Of a DNA stretch of 64,000 nucleotides, positions 9,681-17,973 are shown one piece after another. Each line of letters begins with the position of its first letter. Position 1 is the stretch's first letter. The translations under genes and the position numbers were made by a program. The notes beneath the pieces were generated by a model. The model saw nothing but the letters and a program-made list of their open reading frames with translations. It did no database searches and had not been told where the DNA came from. Source of the stretch: Lachnospiraceae bacterium (lineage in GTDB: Bacteria > Bacillota > Clostridia > Lachnospirales > Lachnospiraceae); NCBI GenBank assembly GCA_910575255.1, contig CAJTEM010000018.1, positions 1 through 64,000 on the forward strand, written 5' to 3'.

Positions 9681-10553
9681 CTATTCGATGAATCCGTTCC
9701 CGGAGATCTCTTTAAAACCTTCTCCGAAGACCTCTGTCGTCTCTGTCACCATGATAAAGGCATTGGGATCTACCGAATAGATGATATTCTTCAGCTTGTA
9801 AAACTGATTTTTGCGGATACTGCAGATCAATACCTTTACATTACCGCCACTGTAGGCGCCTTTGGCATCCAGGACTGTTGCGCTGCGCTCCAGCTCCTCT
9901 AAAATCCCCCTGGTAATCAGGTCCGGATAACGGGTCACAATCATCACCATACTTCCAATGTCATTTCCATAGATGATGGCATCAATAACCTTTGTCTGGG
10001 CAAACAAACAGATCAGGCCGAAGAGGCCGGCTTCTACATTCTCAAATACATAGATGGATAATAGAAGAATGACTCCGTCTACCATGAGCAATGCTTTTCC
10101 GATGGAAATATGCGGTTTTTTCTTCTGGAGAATATATCCGAGAATATCCGTTCCCCCTGTTGTGGAACCAGACATAAAGATAAAGGCCATGCCGATCCCG
10201 ACCAGGATTCCGCCAAAAAGGCTGCACATCAGGCGGTCTCCTTCGTAGACCGGGAATCGCGGCGCAATGGCAAAATCCAGGATCAGAGAGCAGAATATAC
10301 AGGAAATTCCGGTAGTAATGACGAACCGTCGGCTGAGTATGAACCAGGCAAGGATCAGCAACGGGACATTCAAAAGGATCGTCAGAATTCCGACCGGAAG
10401 ATGGCTCAGATAATTGACGATTAATGCCAGTCCCACGGCGCCGCCGGGTGCAATGTTAGCGGGCATCACAAAGCAGTGTGTCCCGATTCCGTATATCAGA
10501 GAACCGAACAGCAGAAAGATAACATTTCGGACTTGCTGTTTTTTTTGATTCAT
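9681..10553 (-). CDS. YitT family membrane protein (DUF2179 C-terminal domain)
   Basis: A 290-residue YitT-type protein. Five to six hydrophobic segments fill the first two thirds (FLLFGSLIYGIGTHCFVMP, GGAVGLALIVNYLSHLPVG, GTDILGYILQKK). A soluble DUF2179 domain of about 80 residues ends the protein (VMIVTRYPDLITRGILEELERSATVLDAKGAYSG and so on). ATG 10553 has AGGAGGG at the right spacing; a longer in-frame start at 10676 has no ribosome site. The family is widespread in Firmicutes with no settled function. Confidence 0.85.
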   Translation of the reverse strand: MNQKKQQVRNVIFLLFGSLIYGIGTHCFVMPANIAPGGAVGLALIVNYLSHLPVGILTILLNVPLLILAWFILSRRFVITTGISCIFCSLILDFAIAPRFPVYEGDRLMCSLFGGILVGIGMAFIFMSGSTTGGTDILGYILQKKKPHISIGKALLMVDGVILLLSIYVFENVEAGLFGLICLFAQTKVIDAIIYGNDIGSMVMIVTRYPDLITRGILEELERSATVLDAKGAYSGGNVKVLICSIRKNQFYKLKNIIYSVDPNAFIMVTETTEVFGEGFKEISGNGFIE

Positions 10554-10680
10554 GTTGGATTTCCCTCCTGATTTCAGGTATTCCTGTCTGTCATACTTAT
10601 CATACACTAAAATCAAAAGATATTCCATGATTATTCCCAAAATAGTTATCTCAAAAGCTTCACTCGCTATTTTCATGGGA

Positions 10681-10805
10681 TTCCGAAAGGTACACTCTGG
10701 AAAAAGGGGAGAAACACCGCCGGAAAAATCCGCAGATCATTTCCGGCGGTGTCTCTCCCCTTTTCTCTGGCGTACCTTTCAGAAATACTTAACGCAGTCA
10801 TATTG
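10681..10805. repeat. Short palindromic copy of the MITE-like family
   Basis: Two arms of about 46 bases (about 10681-10726 and 10741-10786) form an almost perfect hairpin around a short loop. The right part (to 10805) reads, in reverse complement, much like both arms of the element at 63408-63761, sharing GAAAGGTACGCCAG, GGGGAGAGA and the GGAAA and CTGCGGATTTT blocks. It lacks the internal ~170 bases of the full element. No clear target duplication was found. It fills most of 10554-10839. Confidence 0.75.
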
Positions 10806-10839
10806 TTATCAGAGCTGGCATATGGCTGGCAACATCTTC

Positions 10840-13059
10840 TTACCAGCACAGAACAGTCCCTGCTTTGTCTGACTCTCTCTTATCAAACACGATCACGTTT
10901 CCATACCCCAGGCAGTGATCCACTTCCTCCAGATCTGTAGGAGAATTCACTTCCTGGTGGCAGATCATCACCACATATTCTTTATCAGAACTTGTGATTT
11001 TCAGTCCCTCGGCCATGGAAGGCGGATAGTAAATCCCTTTTAACGCGGATTTTACCGGCAGTTTTTCCACCTGGCACTCTGGCAGTTCTCCGGCTTTGCC
11101 TGTCTGAATCACTGTCAGAAGGGAGGTGAAACCCTCGCCCCTGATATTTACACAGATCTTCTGCCGGGCGTCCTGTTTGTTGTAATGCCGGGCAATCTTT
11201 CCGGGAAGCAGTTCGGCCCTGGCTTTAGGTGTCAGGAAAAAGAACTTAGCCTCTGCCGTTTCCCCGGTAAAGACTGCGGTCTGCACTGCCCCGGTTCCGA
11301 TGTTTTCCGGGTCAAAATCCCAGATTGATTTTGTGTCTGTTCCGGATCCCCGGATCTTTCCGGCTGACTCTGCGTCTGCCGGTTCTGTTTTCACTGCTCC
11401 TGTTTTAGCCTTATGGAGGGTCGGATCCGGATTGCCGGCCATCTCCGGGCCCGGAAGCCTGGGAACTGTCACCGGACAGGGGGCGCCAAGCGTCACCTGG
11501 CCAAGCTCGCTGAAATTCCAGTACTGCTGATAGCTGTGGGAATCTCCGCTGTACATCTCATCCATAATCACATATAGATCCGGCTTGATCCAGATGATCT
11601 TCCGGTTGATAAACACCCCGCCGGACGAGTCCAGATACCCCAGATGTCCTCCCTGGAGGAATTCATAGTCCTTTGTAAACTTATGTGGCTGCTTCACTGG
11701 CTGGCAGAGCTTTGCGCACTCCCAGGAATCCTTGCAGACAGTGAAAAACTTTCCGTCCACGGTAAGCGTATTATGGGCGTCCGGATTTTTGAAATCAAAC
11801 CGTCCCTTGTCTGCCGCATAGGTGAAACGGCCGGAATCGGTCAGGACATCCTCGCCCCGGACTACCAGATCCACATGGAGCTTATCAGAGTGCCCGTGCC
11901 CTGCGCCCATGGTTCCGCAATGGAAATGAAGCAGATTGGCATCACTCCCCCATCCGCTGCGCAGATAATAGTTGCCGGAATCCTCCAGTGCGGCTGAGAG
12001 AAAATCTGGTTTCACGGCCTTCATGGCCGCATACTCCGCGGAGGCCTCGGGTCCGATATCCCACACGCTCTCATAATCCATTATTGGCCGTCCGCCGGAC
12101 TTAAGGACCGGATCCTGAAACAGCCAGGCTGCCACGCTCAGATAATCCCGGATGTCCATATCATCGCTGTCGCCCATCATGAATTCCCGGCCATCCGGCT
12201 TCTGCCATGCCAGATTGGCATACGCCATCTTCTTTACTGCCTCAAGAAAGGTTTCCGGCACCGGAATCTGGTTACGGAAAGCCAGAATCAGCACATCCTC
12301 GAAACAGTGGAACACTTCATTATGATACATGGGAGATTGCTCCCACTGGACTCCGTCTCCCAGGATCTGCATTCTTGCCTGGATTTCCAGATGTTCCATG
12401 GCAATCGACGTGTACCGGTTCCGTCTCTCTTCATCCGGCATGGCGATCCCGATCTCAAAAAGTCCGTGATTCTCCAGCACGCCCCAGTTGCTGATATAGC
12501 GGTAAGGAGAATGCATTTCTATAATATACTCTGCATGTTCCGCCAGACATTTGCAAAACTGCTCTACCACCGGATCCGTCAGGGACGGGCTGTCGGCAAA
12601 GTAGCGGATTGCCTTGGTCCAGTACTCTCCGCGAAAGCCTGCCTCCAGGATTCTCCAGGCCGTCTTTTCCGTGTCCGGGGTGCGCTTCACCCGCTTCATC
12701 CAGTCTGTCAGAAGCCTCACAAAATGACGCGCATATGTTTCGTCTCCGGTCAGCCAGTAGGCCTGCCCCAGACAGATAAAAAAGCGATGGCGGTTAAACT
12801 GGTAGCTGAATTCCGGATCGCTGTCCGGCCGGTATTCCCAGTCCACCTGCCCCTCCGGGTCAAAGCAGACCGGCTCCCAGGTCTGCTCCAGATCGTGAGG
12901 CAGATCAAACATAAACTCATTTCTGCATACTGCCGACGCCACCTCGATGATGTGCGCGCAATCCTGCGGCCAGTGCTTTTTGCAGTATGCGGCCGCCTCC
13001 TTTGGATCCTTTACAAAAAAATGTTCGTTTCCTCTTGCGAAAAATTCCTGTTTTGTCAT
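10840..13059 (-). CDS. Heparinase II/III family polysaccharide lyase
   Basis: About 739 residues, no signal peptide, so probably cytoplasmic and acting on imported oligosaccharides. The N-terminal ~350 residues look like the (alpha/alpha) toroid of alginate lyase/heparinase-type enzymes (WRILEAGFRGEYW, ISNWGVLENHGLFEIG). Next comes the Heparinase_II_III beta-sandwich core (GAGHGHSDKLHVDLVVRGED, SGRFTYA, DAHNTLTVDG). A low-complexity Pro/Gly/Thr segment of about 70 residues (about 515-585) interrupts the C-terminal part. Start ATG 13059 follows GGGAG. The GH88 gene is directly upstream in the same operon. The PL family cannot be assigned by eye; substrate is inferred to be a uronate-containing glycan. 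Confidence 0.82.
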   Translation of the reverse strand: MTKQEFFARGNEHFFVKDPKEAAAYCKKHWPQDCAHIIEVASAVCRNEFMFDLPHDLEQTWEPVCFDPEGQVDWEYRPDSDPEFSYQFNRHRFFICLGQAYWLTGDETYARHFVRLLTDWMKRVKRTPDTEKTAWRILEAGFRGEYWTKAIRYFADSPSLTDPVVEQFCKCLAEHAEYIIEMHSPYRYISNWGVLENHGLFEIGIAMPDEERRNRYTSIAMEHLEIQARMQILGDGVQWEQSPMYHNEVFHCFEDVLILAFRNQIPVPETFLEAVKKMAYANLAWQKPDGREFMMGDSDDMDIRDYLSVAAWLFQDPVLKSGGRPIMDYESVWDIGPEASAEYAAMKAVKPDFLSAALEDSGNYYLRSGWGSDANLLHFHCGTMGAGHGHSDKLHVDLVVRGEDVLTDSGRFTYAADKGRFDFKNPDAHNTLTVDGKFFTVCKDSWECAKLCQPVKQPHKFTKDYEFLQGGHLGYLDSSGGVFINRKIIWIKPDLYVIMDEMYSGDSHSYQQYWNFSELGQVTLGAPCPVTVPRLPGPEMAGNPDPTLHKAKTGAVKTEPADAESAGKIRGSGTDTKSIWDFDPENIGTGAVQTAVFTGETAEAKFFFLTPKARAELLPGKIARHYNKQDARQKICVNIRGEGFTSLLTVIQTGKAGELPECQVEKLPVKSALKGIYYPPSMAEGLKITSSDKEYVVMICHQEVNSPTDLEEVDHCLGYGNVIVFDKRESDKAGTVLCW

Positions 13060-13111
13060 TCTTCTTTTTCTCCCGCAATCCATAATCTGCACGGCATAAC
13101 ACGGTATCATT

Positions 13112-14293
13112 TTACCAATAGACCTGCCAGTCTTTATGAAGTCTGGTCAGCGCTTCCATATAAAAATAATCTCCCCAGATATTGCACTCATCCACCCCAT
13201 AATGGTTACAGGTATTATAGGGAGAATGGTTGGAATATGTGCTGTGAAGCACCAGTCCGTTGGAATCCTTCGGATCCTTCACTGCATAATGGTCTGCCAG
13301 CGCCTTTATCAGTCTTTTGGCAATCCCCCGGTAATACAAGGCACGCTCCCTGTCCAGATATTTTGCCATCTCTAACATCCCGCAGGCCGCGATGGATGCG
13401 GAGGAGGAATCTCTGGGCTGCTCATCCCCGTCCCCGAACTCCAGATCCCAGAATGGCACCAGATCTTCTGGCAGATGACGTAGAAAATAATCCGTCACGC
13501 CCTCAAAGACAGGGATATATTCCTTCCTTCTGGTATAGCGGTAGCCGATAGCTGTCCCATACACGCCCCAGGCCTGCCCTCTGGCCCAGGCCGACCCGTC
13601 CCGGTAGCCCTGACAGGTCGCTCCATGGTCCGGCGCCCCGGTTTTCCGGTCAAAGAAAAAGGTATGCCAGGTAGAGAAATCCTCCCGGATTACGTGGGAC
13701 AATGCGGTGTGGATATGCTTTTCGGCCACTTGCCGGTATCGATCCTGCCCTGTCTCCTCGGAAGTCCAGTAAAGCAGCGGCAGATTTAAAAGGCAGTCAA
13801 TAATCAGCCGGTAATTATCCGGTGCATTTAAGGGTCCCCACGCCTGAATGAACTCTCCTTTCTCGTGATACCGGCCGGTCAGCTCTTTCGCGGCCATCAG
13901 AGCGGCCCTGCGTCCTGTCTCGCTGCCGGTCAGCTTATAGCCTGCCACGCAGGAGGGAGAATACAAGAAGCCAAGATCATGGGTCTCCACATCCTGCTTT
14001 TTCTCAATCCGCTCCAGAAAGCTTTCCATCTGCACATTTCCCGCTTCCAGGAGCTGAGTTTTTCCTGTGTGCTCATACGCCAGCCAGACCTCCCCGGTCC
14101 AGAAGCCCGTGGTCCAGTCCACATTGCCTGTGGCGGCATAAAAGCCGTTCTCACTGTATGCTTTCGGGAACCGATCCGTAAAATCCGGCAGATTATGAAT
14201 CACCAGGTCTGCCGCAAGATCCAGAGCCTGACTTACCTCCTCAGGCGAAATCTCCGGCATATCTGACAATTGCTGTGCTGATATCCAGCTCAT
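13112..14293 (-). CDS. GH88 unsaturated glucuronyl hydrolase
   Basis: 393 residues, no signal peptide. It shows the GH88 signature order: NVDWTTGFWTGEVWLAYE near residue 57, the HDLGFLYSP block with one catalytic Asp, DNYRLIIDCLLNLPLL with the second Asp, then DGSAWARGQAWGVYG and NHYGVDECNIWGDYFY. These enzymes hydrate the unsaturated uronic acid left at the non-reducing end after a polysaccharide lyase cut. That fits the neighbouring lyase and sugar ABC transporter. A GAGGTG ribosome site precedes the ATG. Confidence 0.92.
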   Translation of the reverse strand: MSWISAQQLSDMPEISPEEVSQALDLAADLVIHNLPDFTDRFPKAYSENGFYAATGNVDWTTGFWTGEVWLAYEHTGKTQLLEAGNVQMESFLERIEKKQDVETHDLGFLYSPSCVAGYKLTGSETGRRAALMAAKELTGRYHEKGEFIQAWGPLNAPDNYRLIIDCLLNLPLLYWTSEETGQDRYRQVAEKHIHTALSHVIREDFSTWHTFFFDRKTGAPDHGATCQGYRDGSAWARGQAWGVYGTAIGYRYTRRKEYIPVFEGVTDYFLRHLPEDLVPFWDLEFGDGDEQPRDSSSASIAACGMLEMAKYLDRERALYYRGIAKRLIKALADHYAVKDPKDSNGLVLHSTYSNHSPYNTCNHYGVDECNIWGDYFYMEALTRLHKDWQVYW

Positions 14294-14348
14294 CCAAACA
14301 CCTCATTCCCTTTTTTGCCTACTCGCTTAAAACCTTTTACTCTCATAC

Positions 14349-15185
14349 TTACCCCTTCACTCCGGAGGCTGCCACACCTTCTACAAAATACTTCTGCAGC
14401 GACAAGAATACGATCAGCACCGGAATCAGGCTCAGCACGGAAGCTGCCATAATCAGCCCGTACTCGGAACCAAACTGGCTGATAAACATACGCAGTCCCA
14501 GCTGCAGGGTCTTCTTGGATTCCGTCGTCAGATAAATGAGTGGTCCCAGGAAGTCATTCCACGTATTGACAAACGTGAAAATCGTCAGGGTGGACAGGGA
14601 CGGCTTTGACAGCGGCAGCATGATCCGATACCAGATCTGATATTCCGTCATGCCGTCGATTCTTGCCGCCTCACACAGCTCTGTGGGAATCCCTTCATAG
14701 AACTGCTTCATCATAAACACACCAAAGGCGGAGAATGCCTGCAGAAAAATAATCGCCAGATGGGTATCCGCCAGCCCCATGGAACGCATCATCATAAACT
14801 GCGGAACCATGTATACCTGCCACGGCACCGCGATGGTGGCGATGTAAGCCAGAAACAAGAGATCCTTTCCCTTGAAATCCAGCTTGGCAAAAGCATAGGC
14901 TGCAAAGCTGCTGGTCAGAAGCTGAAGAAACGTCACAATCAATGTCAGCTTCGCCGTATTCAGCACAAAAGTCATCAGAGGAATCTTGCTCCAGATATCT
15001 ACATAGTTCTGCCACCGGGGATTTTTGGGAATCCACTCAATGGGGAAAATAAACACATCCTTATCCAGCTTGAAGGACGCAGACAGCATCCACACAAAGG
15101 GTACCAGCATAACCAGTGCCAGGGCGATCAATACCACATAGAGAATCACCCGCAGGGTTCTTGTTTTTGTATTTTTAATCTTCAT
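14349..15185 (-). CDS. Carbohydrate ABC transporter permease (MalG/UgpE type)
   Basis: 278 residues with six membrane helices and the MalG-type EAA loop (EAARIDGMTEYQIWYRIMLP) that contacts the ATPase. The C-terminal VEGVAASGVKG is typical of this family. It pairs with the permease at 15218-16288 and the binding protein at 16358-17707. No ATPase gene lies in the cluster, as is common for CUT1 transporters that share an MsmX-like ATPase encoded elsewhere. Ribosome site GGAAGGAG. Confidence 0.93.
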   Translation of the reverse strand: MKIKNTKTRTLRVILYVVLIALALVMLVPFVWMLSASFKLDKDVFIFPIEWIPKNPRWQNYVDIWSKIPLMTFVLNTAKLTLIVTFLQLLTSSFAAYAFAKLDFKGKDLLFLAYIATIAVPWQVYMVPQFMMMRSMGLADTHLAIIFLQAFSAFGVFMMKQFYEGIPTELCEAARIDGMTEYQIWYRIMLPLSKPSLSTLTIFTFVNTWNDFLGPLIYLTTESKKTLQLGLRMFISQFGSEYGLIMAASVLSLIPVLIVFLSLQKYFVEGVAASGVKG

Positions 15186-15217
15186 TTACGGCTCCTTCCA
15201 CACATCCATCCCATACC

Positions 15218-16288
15218 TTAAGCATATTTTTTCTCTCCGCGGAACTGAACCAGGGTAATGGCCAGAACCATCAGAAACAGCACCATGGCAACTGCGCTGG
15301 CATAGCCCAGGTTCCAGTTGCGGAATGCCTCTTCATAGATGTGATAGACCAGAACAATGGCGGATTCGTTGAGCACTCCCGTGTTGCCGCCTGCCAGCAT
15401 GTACACAATATCATAGACCTTAAAACAGTTAATGGTCAGAATAATGGTTACAAAAAATGTCGTGGGTCTCAGCTGGGGAAGCGTAATGTACCAGAAACGC
15501 TGCCAGGTGTTGGCGCCGTCCAGGTCACAGGCCTCATACAGCTCTCCGTTGATCCCCTGGAGTCCTGCCAGATAGATCACCATATAATAGCCCATGTTCT
15601 TCCACACAGAGAACAGCACGACCGTAAACATGACCCAGTTCTTATCCGCCGACCATTTGGGAAGGCTCTTGGCTGCCATGCCAAGATTGTAGAGAATCAT
15701 ATTGACCGGGCCGCTTTTGGCCGGGGAGAACAACATGTTCCACACCGCTGCCACAGCCACTAAGGATGCCACATAAGGGAAAAAACTGACGGTCCTGAAG
15801 AAATTCCGTCCTTTGATCTTCTGATTTAACAGCACTGCCAGGGCAAGGGCCGCTGCCAGGGTAAAGGGCACTGTGGCCACGCAGTAGATCACCGTGTTCC
15901 GGAAAGCCGCCAGGAAACGTTTATTTCCCACCATTTGGGCAAAGTTACTCAGCCCTGCGAATTCCATGGCATTGTTGCCGTCCCACTTTAAAAACGCCAG
16001 CACAAAAGCAAAAATTACCGGTCCCAGGGTAAAGATTGCAAATCCGATAAAGTTCGGTGCAATAAAGGAATATGCCACCAGATCTCTCTTTGTCTGACGG
16101 CTGAAGCGCTCGCCGGTCTTTGCCTGGCGGATCTTATCCCTGGTCCGATCCACCTGTCTTCCCAGCTTCAGCTTTTTTTTCGGATCCGTCTCTGCTTCTG
16201 CCTGCTTCTGAAGCTGCGCCAGCTGTGGTTCCAATATGGAAAGCTTTTTCTGCACCACAGCAGGATCGATTGTTTTTGTCTTTCCCAT
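15218..16288 (-). CDS. Carbohydrate ABC transporter permease (MalF/UgpA type)
   Basis: 356 residues. The first ~70 are charged and probably helical or coiled-coil (PKKKLKLGRQVDRTRDKIRQ), an N-terminal extension longer than in most CUT1 permeases. Six membrane helices follow, with the EAA loop EACDLDGANTWQRFWYITLP. It forms a heterodimer with the permease encoded just downstream. Confidence 0.92.
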   Translation of the reverse strand: MGKTKTIDPAVVQKKLSILEPQLAQLQKQAEAETDPKKKLKLGRQVDRTRDKIRQAKTGERFSRQTKRDLVAYSFIAPNFIGFAIFTLGPVIFAFVLAFLKWDGNNAMEFAGLSNFAQMVGNKRFLAAFRNTVIYCVATVPFTLAAALALAVLLNQKIKGRNFFRTVSFFPYVASLVAVAAVWNMLFSPAKSGPVNMILYNLGMAAKSLPKWSADKNWVMFTVVLFSVWKNMGYYMVIYLAGLQGINGELYEACDLDGANTWQRFWYITLPQLRPTTFFVTIILTINCFKVYDIVYMLAGGNTGVLNESAIVLVYHIYEEAFRNWNLGYASAVAMVLFLMVLAITLVQFRGEKKYA

Positions 16289-16315
16289 AGCTACCTGCCT
16301 TTCTTTCCTTTTAAT

Positions 16316-16342
16316 AAGGCAGGCGTCTCAAGCGCCTGCCTT
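16316..16342. promoter_or_regulatory. Intercistronic hairpin between binding protein and permease genes
   Basis: A 10-bp perfect stem (AAGGCAGGCG / CGCCTGCCTT) with a 7-base loop lies in the 69-base gap. On the transcribed (minus) strand it is not followed by a strong U run, so it is more likely a 3'-end stabiliser or partial terminator. Such structures let the binding protein be made in excess over the permeases. Confidence 0.6.
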
Positions 16343-16357
16343 TTCATTTAGTTACTT

Positions 16358-17707
16358 TTATTGGGCGAGAACCGCGCCTACCTTTTCATTCATATCCGCG
16401 ATTCCCTCGTCAATGGTGGAATTGCCAGTCATAATATTGTCATGAGCCTCATTCAGTACGATCTCAATCTCAGAACTCTTGTTGCTCACCGGCATTTCCA
16501 GATACAGATTGGCAGTCTGCAGAGCTTCTGTGCTGCCTTCATCCGTCGGGAATCCATCCATGGCAGAGATCATCCCCGCGATGTCATCGGTCATCAGAGC
16601 CGGGATATTGCCGGTATTGGCCAGAATCTCTGCACCTTCCTCGCCGCAGACAAATTTTACGAATTTCCAGGCAGCATCCTTGTGGGGAGCATTAGCCGGA
16701 ATGGAAAGCGCCGTGATGGTAGCCAGGGTGGACCCGGGCTCCACGCCGTCTGCATGAGGATATTTTACGATTCCCCAGTTGGCACAATCCGTGTATTCGC
16801 CGGATTTGATCTTCTCAATCATAGTAGAGATAAACCAGGTTCCCATATTCATCATCGCCACATTGCCCTGAGAAAAGGCTCCGGAATAATGCAGGTTAGA
16901 GGTCTTTAAGGTAGCATAATCCTGGCATACGCCATCCTCCTGCTCTGCCAGCACCAGCTCATAATAAGGCTTTAAAAAATCATAGGTTCCGTCCAGAATG
17001 GTGTTCTTTCCGTCCAGAATGCCAAAGAGCTGCACTGCGCTTCTCCAGGTGTGATAATGAGCTCCGTAAACCTCCTGTCCGGGAGTATCCACCGTCAGCT
17101 GTCTTGCCAGGGCGTCGTAGTCCTCAAAGGTCATATCATTGGTAGGATAAGCCACCTGTGCTGCGTCAAAAACATCTTTATTGTAATAGACAACCCAGAA
17201 ATCACTCCTAAAGGGCAACTCGTATAGCTTTCCGTCCACAGTAATCTGATCCGTCAGGCCCTTATAAGCGTCCAGATCCACGCTGTCCGCGGCAATATAC
17301 TCATCGAGCGGCTCCAGCACACCCTTGTTCACTAAAGTGGTATAGCCAGGCACATCCTTGATAGTTACAATATCAAAATCAGAGCCAGAACCAGTCAGCT
17401 GAGTTCCCAGAACCGTCTGATAATCCGAACTGCCCAGATCCACCATCTCAATCTTCAGATCTGGATTCTGTTTTTCAAATTCCTCAACCAGGGGCTGATA
17501 ATAGGCGGTCAGATCCTTATCCCAGATCGACCATTTCAGGACCGTCTGTCCTTCGGCTGCCTCCACGCTCTCTGCTGCCGTGGTTCCTGCCGGTTCTTCT
17601 CCTCCTGCCGCCGCAGTAGTCTCACTGCCACCTCCGCCACCGCATGCTGTCAGGCTTACCGCCATGGCTGCTGCGGTCGCAATGCTTACCAAACATTTTT
17701 TCTTCAT
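16358..17707 (-). CDS. Sugar ABC transporter solute-binding lipoprotein
   Basis: 449 residues. A lipoprotein signal ends in the lipobox SLTACGGGG, and a Ser/Thr/Glu-rich linker follows before an extracellular solute-binding family 1 fold (VLKWSIWDKDLTAYYQPLV, PFRSDFWVVYYNKDVFD, GNVAMMNMGTWF). It captures an oligosaccharide outside the membrane for the two downstream permeases. The AAGGAGG ribosome site is strong. Its upstream region carries phased direct repeats that look like sites for the AraC-type regulator encoded nearby. Confidence 0.92.
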   Translation of the reverse strand: MKKKCLVSIATAAAMAVSLTACGGGGGSETTAAAGGEEPAGTTAAESVEAAEGQTVLKWSIWDKDLTAYYQPLVEEFEKQNPDLKIEMVDLGSSDYQTVLGTQLTGSGSDFDIVTIKDVPGYTTLVNKGVLEPLDEYIAADSVDLDAYKGLTDQITVDGKLYELPFRSDFWVVYYNKDVFDAAQVAYPTNDMTFEDYDALARQLTVDTPGQEVYGAHYHTWRSAVQLFGILDGKNTILDGTYDFLKPYYELVLAEQEDGVCQDYATLKTSNLHYSGAFSQGNVAMMNMGTWFISTMIEKIKSGEYTDCANWGIVKYPHADGVEPGSTLATITALSIPANAPHKDAAWKFVKFVCGEEGAEILANTGNIPALMTDDIAGMISAMDGFPTDEGSTEALQTANLYLEMPVSNKSSEIEIVLNEAHDNIMTGNSTIDEGIADMNEKVGAVLAQ

Positions 17708-17768
17708 CCCTTTTCCTCCTTCTGGCGCTCTCGTTTGTGCACCTTTTTGTTATCAACTATTATAAAAA

Positions 17769-17833
17769 GGATTTTTTGATTTCTGAATGGATTATTTCAT
17801 AAAAAATCTATCCTTTTTTCGGATTTTTTGATT
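17769..17833 (-). promoter_or_regulatory. Phased direct repeats, candidate YesN-type operator
   Basis: The 13-base word GGATTTTTTGATT occurs exactly at 17769-17781 and 17821-17833, 52 bases apart, which is five helical turns. A related half-site, GGATTATTTCAT, starts at 17789, 20 bases after the first. Tandem half-sites about 21 bases apart are usual for AraC-family activators. They lie 62-126 bases upstream of the binding-protein ATG, near a TATAAT on the minus strand that lacks a good -35, as expected for an activated promoter. Confidence 0.5.
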
Positions 17834-17905
17834 ATTATCACGAAGATCATAAGAAAAGATGTAATTTTCAACAATAACCGGTAATTTTTAACGATTGTAT
17901 TCATT

Positions 17906-17934
17906 TGACAAAAATGGCAGAAACGCATATGATT
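17906..17934 (+). promoter_or_regulatory. Promoter of the two-component genes
   Basis: TTGACA (17906-17911) and TATGAT (17929-17934) are separated by 17 bases. The ATG of the kinase at 17974 lies 40 bases downstream, which rules out upstream in-frame starts at 17905 and nearby. The promoter diverges from the transporter operon. Confidence 0.75.
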
Positions 17935-17973
17935 ATTGTCGTAAACGAACTGATTCGGAAAGGAGGCGTCTTC

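Noticed and set aside
12307-13551. A 414-codon plus-strand open frame
   Set aside because: It is antisense to the heparinase-like and GH88 genes, has no ribosome site or recognisable motifs, and is rich in Pro/Arg/His as expected for a shadow of GC-rich coding DNA.
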